Shown here in pieces: positions 40,882 to 50,696 of a DNA stretch of 63,615 nucleotides. The notes beneath the pieces are model-generated. The model saw nothing but the letters and a program-made list of their open reading frames with translations. It did no database searches and was not told the origin of the DNA. This DNA is from Micromonospora trifolii (GTDB taxonomy: Bacteria > Actinomycetota > Actinomycetes > Mycobacteriales > Micromonosporaceae). The DNA lies in NCBI RefSeq assembly GCF_022229005.1, contig NZ_JAKKFD010000036.1, positions 1 through 63,615 of the forward strand, in the 5' to 3' direction. Position 1 is the first letter of the stretch, and each line of letters begins with the position of its first letter. Position numbers and translations under genes: made by a program.

Positions 40882-41870
40882 CCGCAACTCCCTCCACCGT
40901 CACCGCCGACCCGGCGCTGACACCCGTGCACCGCGGGCCGTTCCGGCCCGGCGACCGGGTCCAGCTGACCGACCCCAAGGGGCGGATGCACACAGTGACG
41001 CTGGAGCCCGGCAAGGAGTTCCACACCCACCGCGGCATCCTGGCGCACGACGCGCTGATCGGGCTGCCCGACGGCAGCGTGGTGACCACCTCCGGCGGCG
41101 GCACCGCGTTCCTGGCCCTGCGGCCACTCCTGTCGGACTACGTGCTGTCCATGCCGCGCGGCGCCCAGGTGATCTACCCGAAGGACTCCGCGCAGATCGT
41201 CGCGATGGGCGACATCTTCCCCGGCGCGAAGGTCCTCGAGGCCGGCGCCGGCTCCGGCGCGCTGAGCTGCTCCCTGCTGCGCGCCGTCGGCACCGAGGGC
41301 GAGCTGCACTCGTTCGAACTGCGCGACGACTTCGCCCAGATCGCCAAGCGCAACGTCGAGGCGTTCTTCAACGGGCCGCACCCCTCGTGGAACCTGCACG
41401 TCGGCGACGTCGCGCAGTGCCAGGAGACCGGCTTCGACCGGATCATCCTGGACATGCTGACCCCCTGGGAGACCCTCGACATGGTCGAGCGGGCCCTGGT
41501 GCCCGGTGGGGTGTTCATCGGCTACGTCGCCACCACACCGCAGCTCTCCGAGCTGGTGGAGGCGCTGCGCGAGCGCGGCGGCTGGACCGAGCCGCGGGCC
41601 TGGGAGTCGCTGGTGCGTGACTGGCACGCCGAGGGCCTCGCCGTCCGCCCGGACCACCGGATGATCGCGCACACCGCCTTCCTGGTGTCCGCTCGCAAGC
41701 TGGCCCCGGGGGTCACCGCGCCGCCGCGCCGGCGCAAGCCCAGCAAGGGCACCGAGGCGTACGCGCAGCGCCGCCAGGACCTGCGCGAGGCGGAGGCGGC
41801 CCGACAGGCCGCTGCCGCGCAGGCGGCCGGCGCACAACCCAACGGTGCGGGGGAGATGGACAGGCCGTGA
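40878..41870 (+). CDS. trmI: tRNA (adenine-58-N1)-methyltransferase TrmI
   Basis: Methylates A58 in the T-loop of tRNA with S-adenosylmethionine. 330 residues: a small N-terminal beta domain (GPFRPGDRVQLTDPKGRMHT, EFHTHRGILAHDALIG), then the methyltransferase fold (QIVAMGDIFPGAKVLEAGAG, SGALSCSLLRAVG, HSFELRDDFAQIAKRNVEAF), the catalytic region FDRIILDMLTPWETL and GGVFIGYVATTPQLSELVEA. A basic tail (PPRRRKPSKG) follows. Homologous to M. tuberculosis Rv2118c, which also lies near the proteasome genes. Starts with GTG coupled to the M50 gene. Confidence 0.95.
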   Translation: MTATPSTVTADPALTPVHRGPFRPGDRVQLTDPKGRMHTVTLEPGKEFHTHRGILAHDALIGLPDGSVVTTSGGGTAFLALRPLLSDYVLSMPRGAQVIYPKDSAQIVAMGDIFPGAKVLEAGAGSGALSCSLLRAVGTEGELHSFELRDDFAQIAKRNVEAFFNGPHPSWNLHVGDVAQCQETGFDRIILDMLTPWETLDMVERALVPGGVFIGYVATTPQLSELVEALRERGGWTEPRAWESLVRDWHAEGLAVRPDHRMIAHTAFLVSARKLAPGVTAPPRRRKPSKGTEAYAQRRQDLREAEAARQAAAAQAAGAQPNGAGEMDRP

Positions 41871-41920
41871 CCAACGAGCTGGGTGTCGGCAGCGCCGAGC
41901 AGGGGGAGACGCTGGCATGA
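41867..41920 (+). CDS. Possible 17-residue coupled leader peptide
   Basis: GTG at 41867 overlaps the trmI stop (GTGA) and its own TGA overlaps the ATG of the next gene (ATGA), giving VTNELGVGSAEQGETLA. It exactly bridges the two genes, so terminating ribosomes could be carried into the downstream gene. Alternatively it is chance; AGGGGGAG inside it is the ribosome site of the next gene. Confidence 0.3.
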   Translation: MTNELGVGSAEQGETLA

Positions 41921-42489
41921 GCCGACCGGGCTACGGCGGTGGAGACCTCCCCGCGGTCTTTCCCGACTGGTCGCCCTACCAGGATCTGGAGTCGGCGGCG
42001 CGGGCCTACCTGCGCGACCCGGACGTCGCCCTGGAGGCGCTCGGCGGCGTGCTGCGCGGCGCGTCGGTGCTCGGCTTCACACTGGAACGCTTCGTCAACG
42101 AGGTCAACGGGGTGTGGCAGGAGGTGGTGGTCTGCGACGGCAGCCGGCTCATCCTCTGGCACGGCGAGGACGTACCGCCGGAGGAGGGCCCGCCGGGCTC
42201 GATGACCTCGTCGCTGCGGGTGGTGCCGGTCTCCACCGTCACCGAGGTGGGCTGCCGGCGGCGGCTCAACCGGGCCGAGAGCGGCGAGATCCGGGTCGAC
42301 AGCATCGACGTCTACCTGCTGCTCACCTCGTTGGACGAGGCGCCGCCGAGCGAGGAGTTGGCCGGCACACCCCGGCACGACGCGCTGCGCTTCGGCAAGA
42401 CCCTCGACGACGGCGGGGCCGGGCAGATCGCCCGGTTGGAGGAGTTCGCGCGGATGGTCGCCTCGGTGGTCGGCCGTCCGATGCTCTGA
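41917..42489 (+). CDS. Conserved hypothetical protein of the proteasome neighbourhood
   Basis: A 190-residue soluble protein: AVFPDWSPYQDLESAARAYL, EALGGVLRGASVLGFTLERF, VCDGSRLILWHGEDVPPEEG, VVPVSTVTEVGCRRRLNRAE, IDVYLLLTSLDEAPPSEELA, HDALRFGKTLDDGGAGQIAR. No known domain recognised. It is in operon with trmI and ends just before the convergent ferredoxin gene. AGGGGGAG precedes ATG 41917. Confidence 0.75.
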   Translation: MSRPGYGGGDLPAVFPDWSPYQDLESAARAYLRDPDVALEALGGVLRGASVLGFTLERFVNEVNGVWQEVVVCDGSRLILWHGEDVPPEEGPPGSMTSSLRVVPVSTVTEVGCRRRLNRAESGEIRVDSIDVYLLLTSLDEAPPSEELAGTPRHDALRFGKTLDDGGAGQIARLEEFARMVASVVGRPML

Positions 42490-42538
42490 GGCGTACCCCC
42501 GTTTGGACCCGGCCGGGCCGTGCGGCCCGGCCGGTGGG

Positions 42539-42847
42539 TCAGTCGTCCTCGGCCTCCGGGCCGGCGACCTCGACGCCGTCGCCGCGCACCACGTGGATGC
42601 AGTCGCCCGGGCACTCCTTCGCGGAGTCGATCACCTCGAGTCGCAGGTGCGCGGGGACGTCGACCCGGCTGCCCGGCGCCATCCGCAGCTCACCGTCGAC
42701 GCCCTTGACGTAGGCCAGGCCGTCGATGTCGAACTCGAACACCTCCGGCGCGTACTGCACGCAGAGCCCGTCGCCCGTGCAGAGGTCCTGGTCGACCCAG
42801 ACCTGCAATTCGTCGGTCGCGACCTCGGCCACCTGTGCACCCCCCAT
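42539..42847 (-). CDS. Single-cluster ferredoxin (3Fe-4S/4Fe-4S type)
   Basis: A ferredoxin of about 102 residues. QVWVDQDLCTGDGLCVQYAP contains the first two cluster cysteines (C-x5-C), and AKECPGDCIHVV holds the last two (C-x3-C); the spacing suits a 3Fe-4S or single-cluster protein. It passes electrons to cytochrome P450 or similar oxidases. Three starts fit: ATG 42847 (used), GTG 42862, and GTG 42832, which has the best ribosome site (GGGGGGTG, 5 bases). It is divergent from ARC across 163 bp. Confidence 0.85.
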   Translation of the reverse strand: MGGAQVAEVATDELQVWVDQDLCTGDGLCVQYAPEVFEFDIDGLAYVKGVDGELRMAPGSRVDVPAHLRLEVIDSAKECPGDCIHVVRGDGVEVAGPEAEDD

Positions 42848-43010
42848 GTTCTCCCGTGCCACGCTCCGACGGTACCCGAACGCCGGTAACGGCCCGTCAG
42901 GCCACCCTTGGCGATCAAGGTTCGGTGACGAGGGTGTTGCATGGGACCGAATCGGCCTCATAGCGGCTAGTGTTAGGGCAGAACGTTCAAGCCCCCCGGG
43001 GAGGTGGGAC

Positions 43011-44795
43011 GTGGCAGCACGTAGCGACGACGCGGACTCGCGCGCCGCACGGTGGGAGAAGGAAGCCCACGATCTCTCCACGCAGGTCGCGTTCCTGCAA
43101 GAGGAACTCGCTCTGGTGCGGCGCAAGTTGACCGAAAGCCCCCGACACGTCCGGCAGCTCGAAGAGCGGCTGGCGGCCACCCAGGCACAGTTGGCGCGGC
43201 TGACCGAGAACAACGACCGGCTGGTGAGCACCCTCAAGGAAGCTCGCACGCAGATCGTGACGCTCAAGGAGGAGATCGACCGGCTCGCGCAACCGCCGAG
43301 CGGTTACGGAGTCTTCCTGGCCAAGCACGAGGACGGCTCGGTGGACGTCTTCACCGGTGGCCGCAAACTGCGGGTCGCGGTCTCGCCCTCGCTCGACGTG
43401 GGTGACCTGCGACGCGGCCAGGAGGTCCTGCTCAACGACGCGCTCAACATCGTCGACGCGTTCGGTTACGAGCGGGTTGGCGAAGTGGTGATGCTCAAGG
43501 AGATCCTGGAGGGACCGAACGGCGGGCCGGGCGACCGGGCGCTGGTGGTCTCCCACTCCGACGAGGAGCGCATCGTGCACCTCGCCGAGACGCTCATCGG
43601 CTCGGCGATCCGGGCCGGCGACTCGCTCATGATCGAGCCCCGCTCGGCGTACGCGTACGAGCGGATCCCGAAGAGCGAGGTCGAGGAGCTGGTCCTGGAG
43701 GAGGTGCCCGACGTCGACTACGGCGACATCGGTGGCCTCCAGTCGCAGATCGAGCAGATCCGCGACGCGGTGGAGCTTCCCTTCCTGCACGCGGACCTGT
43801 TCCGTGAGCACCAGCTCCGCCCACCCAAGGGCATCCTGCTCTACGGCCCGCCCGGCTGCGGCAAGACGCTCATCGCCAAGGCGGTGGCCAACTCGCTGGC
43901 CAAGAAGATCGCCGAGCGGCAGGGCAAGGAGAAGCACACCAGCTTCTTCCTCAACATCAAGGGCCCGGAGCTGCTCAACAAGTACGTCGGTGAGACCGAG
44001 CGGCACATTCGGCTGATCTTCCAGCGGGCACGGGAGAAGGCCGGCGAGGGCACGCCGGTGATCGTGTTCTTCGACGAGATGGACTCGATCTTCCGGACCC
44101 GCGGCTCCGGTGTCTCCTCCGACGTGGAGAACACCATCGTTCCGCAGCTGCTCAGCGAGATCGACGGCGTGGAGGGGCTGGAGAACGTCATCGTCATCGG
44201 CGCCTCCAACCGGGAAGACATGATCGACCCGGCGATCCTGCGCCCCGGTCGCCTCGATGTGAAGATCAAGATCGAGCGTCCGGACGCCGAGGCGGCCAAG
44301 GACATCTTCTCCAAGTACATCCTCTCCGGGCTGCCCCTGCACCCGGACGACCTGGCCGAACACGGCACCGACCCCCAGGCCACCGTCGCGGCGATGATCG
44401 ACGCCGTGGTGCTGCGGATGTACTCGGAAACCGAGGAGAACCGATTCCTCGAGGTCACCTACGCCAACGGTGACAAGGAAGTCCTCTACTTCAAGGACTT
44501 CAACTCCGGCGCGATGATCCAGAACATCGTCGACCGGAGCAAGAAGATGGCCATCAAGGAGTTCCTCACCTCGGGTCGCAAGGGGCTGCGCCTTCAGCAC
44601 CTGCTCGACGCCTGCGTCGACGAGTTCCGCGAGAACGAAGATCTCCCCAACACCACCAACCCCGACGACTGGGCGCGCATCTCCGGCAAGAAGGGTGAGC
44701 GGATCGTCTACATCCGCACGCTCGTCTCCGGCGGTAAGGGCGCCGAGGCCGGCCGGTCCATCGAGACCGCCAGCAACACCGGCCAGTACCTGTAG
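43011..44795 (+). CDS. arc: Proteasome-associated AAA+ ATPase ARC/Mpa
   Basis: Hexameric unfoldase that captures Pup-tagged proteins and feeds them to the 20S proteasome. 594 residues: an N-terminal coiled coil (about 20-90; binds Pup), two OB folds (about 100-235), AAA+ domain with Walker A GPPGCGKT (279-286), Walker B FFDEMD (D355, E356) and arginine-finger region, and a C-terminal tail ending GQYL, whose penultimate Tyr docks into the proteasome alpha ring. The pore loop is LLNKYVGETERHI. GTG start after GGGGAGG. A terminator follows. Orthologue of M. tuberculosis Rv2115c. Confidence 0.97.
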   Translation: MAARSDDADSRAARWEKEAHDLSTQVAFLQEELALVRRKLTESPRHVRQLEERLAATQAQLARLTENNDRLVSTLKEARTQIVTLKEEIDRLAQPPSGYGVFLAKHEDGSVDVFTGGRKLRVAVSPSLDVGDLRRGQEVLLNDALNIVDAFGYERVGEVVMLKEILEGPNGGPGDRALVVSHSDEERIVHLAETLIGSAIRAGDSLMIEPRSAYAYERIPKSEVEELVLEEVPDVDYGDIGGLQSQIEQIRDAVELPFLHADLFREHQLRPPKGILLYGPPGCGKTLIAKAVANSLAKKIAERQGKEKHTSFFLNIKGPELLNKYVGETERHIRLIFQRAREKAGEGTPVIVFFDEMDSIFRTRGSGVSSDVENTIVPQLLSEIDGVEGLENVIVIGASNREDMIDPAILRPGRLDVKIKIERPDAEAAKDIFSKYILSGLPLHPDDLAEHGTDPQATVAAMIDAVVLRMYSETEENRFLEVTYANGDKEVLYFKDFNSGAMIQNIVDRSKKMAIKEFLTSGRKGLRLQHLLDACVDEFRENEDLPNTTNPDDWARISGKKGERIVYIRTLVSGGKGAEAGRSIETASNTGQYL

Positions 44796-44805
44796 GACCA
44801 GCGTT

Positions 44806-44843
44806 CAACCGGGGCGACGCGTTTCGACGCGCCGCCCCGGTTG
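44806..44843. terminator. Terminator after ARC
   Basis: A 16-bp stem (CAACCGGGGCGACGCG against CGCGCCGCCCCGGTTG, one mismatch) with loop TTTCGA starts 11 bp after the ARC stop codon and lies between ARC and the convergent GtrA gene, so it may serve both. Confidence 0.75.
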
Positions 44844-44878
44844 TCGTTCCGCCAGCGTCCGGCGGGCTGTCCCGTGGG

Positions 44879-45292
44879 TCAGCTCTGACCGTCGGTGAAG
44901 ATCCACTTGCGGGAGACGAAGAGATTCAGCACCGCCAGGCCCCCGGTGGTGAGCACCTTCGCGACCAGGTACGGAAGGCCGGCCCAGGTCAACCCCTGCA
45001 CGAGGGCGACGGTGAGAGCCAGGTTGACGATCACCAGCAGCAGATACCGCCAGGCCTGACCGCCGACGTCGCCGGTCGAGCCGAACGACCATGCGCGGTT
45101 CAGCCCGAAGTTGACCACGAACGCCACGGCGAAGGCGAGCACCGTGGCGAACGGCAGCCACACCCCCAGCACACCGTGGAACAGATAGAGCGCGCTGGTG
45201 TCGGTGATCGCGCTGAGACCACCGACGATCAGAAACCGCACCTCGCTGCGGCGTGTCAGGCCGGCGAGCGTCGCCGAGGCCGCCGCCTTCAT
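44879..45292 (-). CDS. GtrA-family membrane protein
   Basis: A 137-residue protein with four membrane segments: EVRFLIVGGLSAITDTSALY, LPFATVLAFAVAFVVNFGLN (with the family RxWxF motif RAWSFG), YLLLVIVNLALTVALVQGL and LVAKVLTTGGLAVLNLFVSR, ending KWIFTD. GtrA proteins work with glycosyltransferases to move or present lipid-linked sugars across the membrane. ATG 45292. It is divergent from the sugar-modifying genes next to it, suggesting a shared surface-glycan role. Confidence 0.88.
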   Translation of the reverse strand: MKAAASATLAGLTRRSEVRFLIVGGLSAITDTSALYLFHGVLGVWLPFATVLAFAVAFVVNFGLNRAWSFGSTGDVGGQAWRYLLLVIVNLALTVALVQGLTWAGLPYLVAKVLTTGGLAVLNLFVSRKWIFTDGQS

Positions 45293-45391
45293 TGCTGACC
45301 CTTGGATGCGGACCCGCCATGTGTCGTCACGGTGGAGCACGCTATCGTCTCCCCGTCCCGCGATCGCCCCGAGACCCCCCGAAGGTGTTCA

Positions 45392-45934
<543 letters not shown>

Positions 45935-45955
45935 ACCTCTCAGGAGATAACCCCC

Positions 45956-47056
45956 ATGTCTATTCCCATCACCTCGGTGGTCATCGGCCCCGAGGAAGAG
46001 GCCGCGGTCCTGTCCGTTCTGCGGTCCGGCAGGCTGGCCCAGGGACCGATGGTCGCCGAGCTGGAGCGGTCCTTCGCGGAACTCTGCGGCGTCCCCCACG
46101 CCGTGGCCGTCAGCAACGGCACCGTGGCCCTGGTGGCCGCTCTCGAAGCGCTCGGTCTGCAGCCCGGCGACGAGGTGATCACCACTCCCTTCAGCTTCGC
46201 GGCGACCCTGAACGCGATCCTCGAATCCGGAGCGACGGTCCGCTTCGCCGACATCCGTGACGATTTCACCATCGACCCGGACTCGGTCCAGGCGCTGGTC
46301 AACGCACGGACCAAGGCCATCCTCCCGGTGCACCTCTACGGCCTGCCCGCCGACATGACGGCCCTCACCGCGATCGCCGACGCCGCCGGGCTCGCAATCG
46401 TCGAGGACGCCGCCCAGGCGCACGGCGCCCGCGTCGGCGACCGCGCGGTCGGCTCGTTCGGCGTCGGCTGCTTCTCCATGTACGCCACGAAGAACCTGCA
46501 GTGCGGCGAAGGCGGCCTGATCACCACCTCCGACGACGCCATCGCCGACCGGCTCCGGCTGCTGCGCAACCAGGGCATGCGGGTGCGCTACCAGTACGAG
46601 GCGCCGGGCCACAACTGGCGACTGACCGACCTGCAGGCGGCCATCGCCGTACCGCAGGTCGGCCGGCTGGCCGAGACCACGGCCCGCCGGGCCGCGAACG
46701 CCGCGAGGCTGACCGCCGGCCTCGCCGACCTGCCCGGGCTGACCACCCCGTCGGTGCCGGCTGGGCGAAGCCACGTCTGGCACCAGTACACAGTGCGTAT
46801 CGGCGCCGACGCGCCACTGAGCCGCGACGACCTCGGCAAGCGGCTTGACGAGCGGGAGATCGGCTACGGTCTGTACTACCCCCGCCTCATGCACCACTAC
46901 GACTGCTACGTGGGTCACCCCCAGATCGGCACGGACGAGACCCCTCGTGCCCTTCGCACCGCCGAAGAGGCGCTCTCCCTTCCTGTTCACCAGCACCTGG
47001 CCGACGACGACGTCGACCAGGTGATCGAGGCCGTACGAGGTGCGTTCAATGCCTAA
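45956..47056 (+). CDS. DegT/DnrJ/EryC1-family sugar aminotransferase (WbpE-like)
   Basis: A 366-residue PLP-dependent aminotransferase that puts an amino group on a nucleotide keto-sugar. ALCGV-type entry SFAELCGVPHAVAVSNGTVA, LQPGDEVITTPFSFAATLNA, VHLYGLPADMTALTAIA, IVEDAAQAHGARVGDRA (Asp binding PLP nitrogen), MYATKNLQCGEGG (PLP lysine in ATKN), PGHNWRLTDLQAAIAVPQVG. All catalytic residues present. ATG 45956 after CAGGAGATAA. Overlaps the next gene by 8 bp, so the oxidoreductase is coupled to it. Confidence 0.93.
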   Translation: MSIPITSVVIGPEEEAAVLSVLRSGRLAQGPMVAELERSFAELCGVPHAVAVSNGTVALVAALEALGLQPGDEVITTPFSFAATLNAILESGATVRFADIRDDFTIDPDSVQALVNARTKAILPVHLYGLPADMTALTAIADAAGLAIVEDAAQAHGARVGDRAVGSFGVGCFSMYATKNLQCGEGGLITTSDDAIADRLRLLRNQGMRVRYQYEAPGHNWRLTDLQAAIAVPQVGRLAETTARRAANAARLTAGLADLPGLTTPSVPAGRSHVWHQYTVRIGADAPLSRDDLGKRLDEREIGYGLYYPRLMHHYDCYVGHPQIGTDETPRALRTAEEALSLPVHQHLADDDVDQVIEAVRGAFNA

Positions 47057-47996
47057 TTTGGCGATCATCGGCGCGGGCATCATGGGCGCGAACCACGGTC
47101 GCGTGGCCCGCTCCACGCCGGACGTCACCGTCACCACCGTCTGCGACCCCGACCCCCAGCGGGCCGCCACCCTGGCCAAGGCCATCGGCGCGCAGTACAC
47201 GACGGACCTCGACGAGGCGCTGGCCGGCGTGGACGCGGCCATCCTGGCGACCCCGAGCGAGACGCACGGCGAACTGGGCGCGCGCATCCTGCGCAGCGGC
47301 CGCGACCTGCTCGTCGAGAAGCCCATCGCGACCTCCGTCGCCGACGCGCGGCACCTCATCGACCTCGCGGACAAGCACGATCGGGTGCTGATGGTCGGCC
47401 ACGTCGAGCGCTTCAACCCGGCGGTCACGGAACTCCTCCAACTGGTGGACGACCCGCTGTCGTTGGAGATCACCCGGGTCGGCCCGTTCTCCAACCGCGC
47501 CCTCGCCGACGTCCTGCTGGACCTGATGATCCACGACGTCGACCTGGCACGCACGGTGGCCGGCTCGGAGATCGTCGCGCACCGCGCGGCGACCCGGATC
47601 GTCCGCTCCGCCGAGCAGGACCTCGCCTTCGCCCTGCTCATGTTCGAGAACGGCATGATCGCCAACATCACGGCGAGCCGAGTCAGCCAGCAGAAGATCC
47701 GCCGCGTCACCCTCACCCAGCGCAATGACTGCGTCATCGCCGACCTGCTGCGCCAGCAGGTCGAGGTGCACCGGATCGAGCACTCCGAGTTCCTCTCCGA
47801 GGGCGGCGTGCGCTACCGGCAGAGCGGGCGGGTCGAGATCCCCTTCCTCTCGCAGCACGGCGAGCCGCTGATGCACGAGCTGCGGCACTTCGCCGACTGC
47901 GTCGTCAACCGTCGCCGACCCGTGGTCAGCGGCGAAGACGGCCTGGCCGCGCTCGAGGTGTGCCTCCAGATCCGCGACACCGCCCTGGTCGGCTGA
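47049..47996 (+). CDS. Gfo/Idh/MocA-family oxidoreductase (WbpB-like)
   Basis: A 315-residue NAD-dependent oxidoreductase: LAIIGAGIMGANHGRVARST (dinucleotide motif), VDAAILATPSETHGELGARI, DLLVEKPIATSVADARHLID (E-K-P motif), MVGHVERFNPAVTELLQLVD, DLMIHDVDLARTVAG (catalytic His region). With the aminotransferase and acetyltransferase it fits the WbpB-WbpE-WbpD set that makes 2,3-diacetamido-uronates: oxidation at C3, transamination, N-acetylation. The UDP-sugar 6-dehydrogenase (WbpA) of that route is not in this window. ATG 47049 after GAGGTGCG. Confidence 0.9.
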   Translation: MPNLAIIGAGIMGANHGRVARSTPDVTVTTVCDPDPQRAATLAKAIGAQYTTDLDEALAGVDAAILATPSETHGELGARILRSGRDLLVEKPIATSVADARHLIDLADKHDRVLMVGHVERFNPAVTELLQLVDDPLSLEITRVGPFSNRALADVLLDLMIHDVDLARTVAGSEIVAHRAATRIVRSAEQDLAFALLMFENGMIANITASRVSQQKIRRVTLTQRNDCVIADLLRQQVEVHRIEHSEFLSEGGVRYRQSGRVEIPFLSQHGEPLMHELRHFADCVVNRRRPVVSGEDGLAALEVCLQIRDTALVG

Positions 47997-47998
47997 GC

Positions 47999-48931
47999 AT
48001 GTACAAGGGTCAGAAGGTCGCCGCCGTCGTCCCGGCCTACAACGAGAGCCGGCTGATCGGCAAGACGATCACCACGATGCCCGACTTCGTGGACCTCATC
48101 GTGGTGATCAACGACTGCTCCACCGACGACACCTCCGAGCGTGCCCGCGCGGTGGGCGACCCGCGGGTCGTCGTCATCGACCACGTGAAGAACACCGGCG
48201 TCGGTGGTTCGATCATGGACGGGCACGAGCGGGCCCTCGCCCTGGGCGCCGACATCAACGTCGTGATGGCCGGTGACGCCCAGATGGACCCGGCCTACCT
48301 GCCGGCGCTGCTCGACCCGATCTGCGACGACGGCTACGAGTTCACCAAGGCGAACCGCTTCTTCTCCCGCACGTCGTTCGCCGACATGCCGGCCGTACGG
48401 ATGCTGGGGAGCGTCGCCCTGTCGTTCGCGACCAAGGTCGCCAGCGGCTACTGGAACCTCTTCGACCCGCAGAACGGCTACACAGCGGTGTCCCGCTCGG
48501 CCCTGCTGCGGCTCAACGTCGCCGCCGTGGCCCGCGGCTACGAATTCGAGAACGACCTCCTGATCTGGCTCAACATCGCCAACGCCCGAGCCAAGGACGT
48601 GCCGATCCCCGCCAGCTACGGCGAGGAGGTGTCGACGATGCGCATCCACCGGGTGGCCCCCCGCATCGCCAGCCTCCTGTTCCGCGGCTTCTGGCGGCGG
48701 ATGCTGCTCAAGCACGTGCTCGCCTCGTTCTCCGCCGTCGCGCTGCTCTTCTTCACCGGCCTGTTCCTCATCCTGTTCGGCGGCGGCTGGGGAATCTGGG
48801 TACTGGCCGAGACGCTCGGCCCACCGGTCGCCACCACCGGCAGCGTCCTGCTCTGCGTCGGGCCGCTGCTGACCGGCATCCACATGCTGATCTCCGCGCT
48901 CACCCTGGACATCCAGTCGACGCCGGACTGA
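47999..48931 (+). CDS. GT2 glycosyltransferase with C-terminal membrane segments
   Basis: A 310-residue membrane-anchored family 2 glycosyltransferase. GQKVAAVVPAYNESRLIGKT (nucleotide-sugar fold), DLIVVINDCSTDDTSERARA (D-x-D-type donor site), NVVMAGDAQMDPAYLPALLD, LFDPQNGYTAVSRSALLRLN. The last 90 residues carry two hydrophobic segments (LLFFTGLFLILFGGGW and TGSVLLCVGPLLTGIHMLIS), like polyprenyl-phosphate glycosyltransferases (DPM/GtrB type). ATG 47999 overlaps nothing and lies 2 bp after the previous stop. Confidence 0.9.
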   Translation: MYKGQKVAAVVPAYNESRLIGKTITTMPDFVDLIVVINDCSTDDTSERARAVGDPRVVVIDHVKNTGVGGSIMDGHERALALGADINVVMAGDAQMDPAYLPALLDPICDDGYEFTKANRFFSRTSFADMPAVRMLGSVALSFATKVASGYWNLFDPQNGYTAVSRSALLRLNVAAVARGYEFENDLLIWLNIANARAKDVPIPASYGEEVSTMRIHRVAPRIASLLFRGFWRRMLLKHVLASFSAVALLFFTGLFLILFGGGWGIWVLAETLGPPVATTGSVLLCVGPLLTGIHMLISALTLDIQSTPD

Positions 48932-48988
48932 CCGGTACCGCGCCCTGATCCGATCCACGCTCCCTGAAAGGCAGCGCAGAGAACCGCG

Positions 48989-50554
48989 ATGACCGAACAA
49001 CCTGCGGCCGGCGACGGCGACGGCGATCGCGCCGTCGCCGGCGCCCGCCGGGTCTGGATCCTGGCGTTCGTCGGTTTCCTGCTGACCATCGGGGCCTGGT
49101 CGGTCGCCGCCCCCTACGACGGCACACCGGACGAGCGCGAACACATCATCCGCGCCGCCGGTGTGGCGGCGGGGGAGATCGCCCCGCCGCCGGCAGCCGC
49201 CAAGAAGGGCTCCGGAGCCTTCCAGGACGTGCCCGCCGGCCTGGTCAGGGAGCAGTGCTGGCAGTTCAAGCCGGCCGTCTCCGCTGCCTGCGCGGTCCCA
49301 CCGGGCAGCGACGACACCCCCGTGCGCGCCGGCACCGGCGCCGGTCGCTACCACCCCGTCTACTACGCCCTGGTGGGCTGGCCGCTCGACCTCTGGCCGG
49401 GCTGGCCCGGGGTGCTGCTCGCCCGCTTCATCAGCGCCGGCATCGCCGCGGCGCTGCTGGCCAGCGCGTTCGTCGTGGCGGTGAACTGGTCCCGGCGTCG
49501 TCTGATGGTCGCCGGCCTCCTGGTCGCCGTCACCCCGATGGCCGCCCAGATGGCCAGCGCCGTCAACCCCAACGGAGTGGAGATCGCCGCCGGGGTGGCG
49601 TTCTTCGCGGCGACCATCCCGCTGTTCCTGGACCGCCGGCCGAAGCCGCACCACGGGCTGCTCATCCTGGCCGGCATCAGCGGCCTGCTGCTCGCGATGC
49701 TGCGGCAGACCGGGCCGCTCTGGCTGGCCGCAGCGTTCGTCGCCTTCGCCTTCCCCTGGCGGCAGAGCAACGTCGGCCGACTGGTGCGCGAGAAGGCCGT
49801 CTGGTGGTGGGTGGGCGGCATCGCCGTCGCGGCCCTCACCGCGGTCGGCTGGGGCGTCGTGATGAAATCCTCCGACCTCGGCAAGTACGGCGGCCACGTG
49901 TACACCTACGGCCAGGCCGCCCTCGCCGAGGCCGACCGGTGGCGCAGCTACCTCGACCAGATGGTCGGAGTGACGTCATGGCTGGACACCCGGATGCCCG
50001 CGCCGATCTACCTGACCTGGCAGTTCGTCGCCGCGACGCTGCTGATCGGGGCGTTCGTCTTCGGCCGGTTGGTCGACCGTTGGCGCCTGCTCGTCCTGGT
50101 CGTCGCCGGCACCGTCGTGCCGTCCGTGATGCAGGTGGCCCTGGTCAAGCAGACCGGGTTCGTCACCCAGGGCCGCTACATGCTGCCGATGCTCGGCGGG
50201 GCGATGCTGTTCGCCGCGTACGTCTGGGAGGAACGAGGGCTCGACGCCACCCGCAGCCGCACCCTGGTCCGCCTCAGCGTCATCCTGCTCCTGCCGATCC
50301 AACTCTTCACGCTGGTCCTGACGATGGTGCGGTGGCAGGACGGGCTGCCCAGATACCTGACGTTCCGCACCTTCAACCCCTTCGCCGGCGACTGGCACCC
50401 GCCACTGGGCTCGATCACGCCCCTGCTGGCGAGCGTGCTCGGCCTGACCCTGCTCGGCGTCCTCGCCTGGCGGGTCTCGATGCGCCCACTGAACGAGCCC
50501 GACGAGCCGACGCCCGCGATCGCCGAGCAGACACCGGCGACGGATCTGCGCTGA
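48989..50554 (+). CDS. DUF2142-family polytopic membrane protein
   Basis: A 521-residue membrane protein with about 11 hydrophobic segments and a large first extracytoplasmic loop with Cys (EQCWQFKPAVSAACAVPPGS). It opens with VWILAFVGFLLTIGAWSVAA, then PYDGTPDEREHIIRAAGVAA, where D-E-x-E/H after the first helix resembles the acidic motif of GT-C glycosyltransferases. DUF2142 proteins sit in surface-polysaccharide clusters. A GT-C role using lipid-linked sugars is plausible but unproven. ATG 48989 with AGAGAACC upstream. Last gene of the block before dop. Confidence 0.85.
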   Translation: MTEQPAAGDGDGDRAVAGARRVWILAFVGFLLTIGAWSVAAPYDGTPDEREHIIRAAGVAAGEIAPPPAAAKKGSGAFQDVPAGLVREQCWQFKPAVSAACAVPPGSDDTPVRAGTGAGRYHPVYYALVGWPLDLWPGWPGVLLARFISAGIAAALLASAFVVAVNWSRRRLMVAGLLVAVTPMAAQMASAVNPNGVEIAAGVAFFAATIPLFLDRRPKPHHGLLILAGISGLLLAMLRQTGPLWLAAAFVAFAFPWRQSNVGRLVREKAVWWWVGGIAVAALTAVGWGVVMKSSDLGKYGGHVYTYGQAALAEADRWRSYLDQMVGVTSWLDTRMPAPIYLTWQFVAATLLIGAFVFGRLVDRWRLLVLVVAGTVVPSVMQVALVKQTGFVTQGRYMLPMLGGAMLFAAYVWEERGLDATRSRTLVRLSVILLLPIQLFTLVLTMVRWQDGLPRYLTFRTFNPFAGDWHPPLGSITPLLASVLGLTLLGVLAWRVSMRPLNEPDEPTPAIAEQTPATDLR

Positions 50555-50696
50555 TCGGCCGACCGACCGACCACGCCCGGTGCGGGCGTTGCTGTCGGAT
50601 TCGGACTAGGCTGGAGTGCAGGGCCGATCGAGCGGTAACGCGCCGGCCGGCGGTGGGCGTCGACCGGTACGTCAGCGAGCTGAAGCGGGGCGCGGC

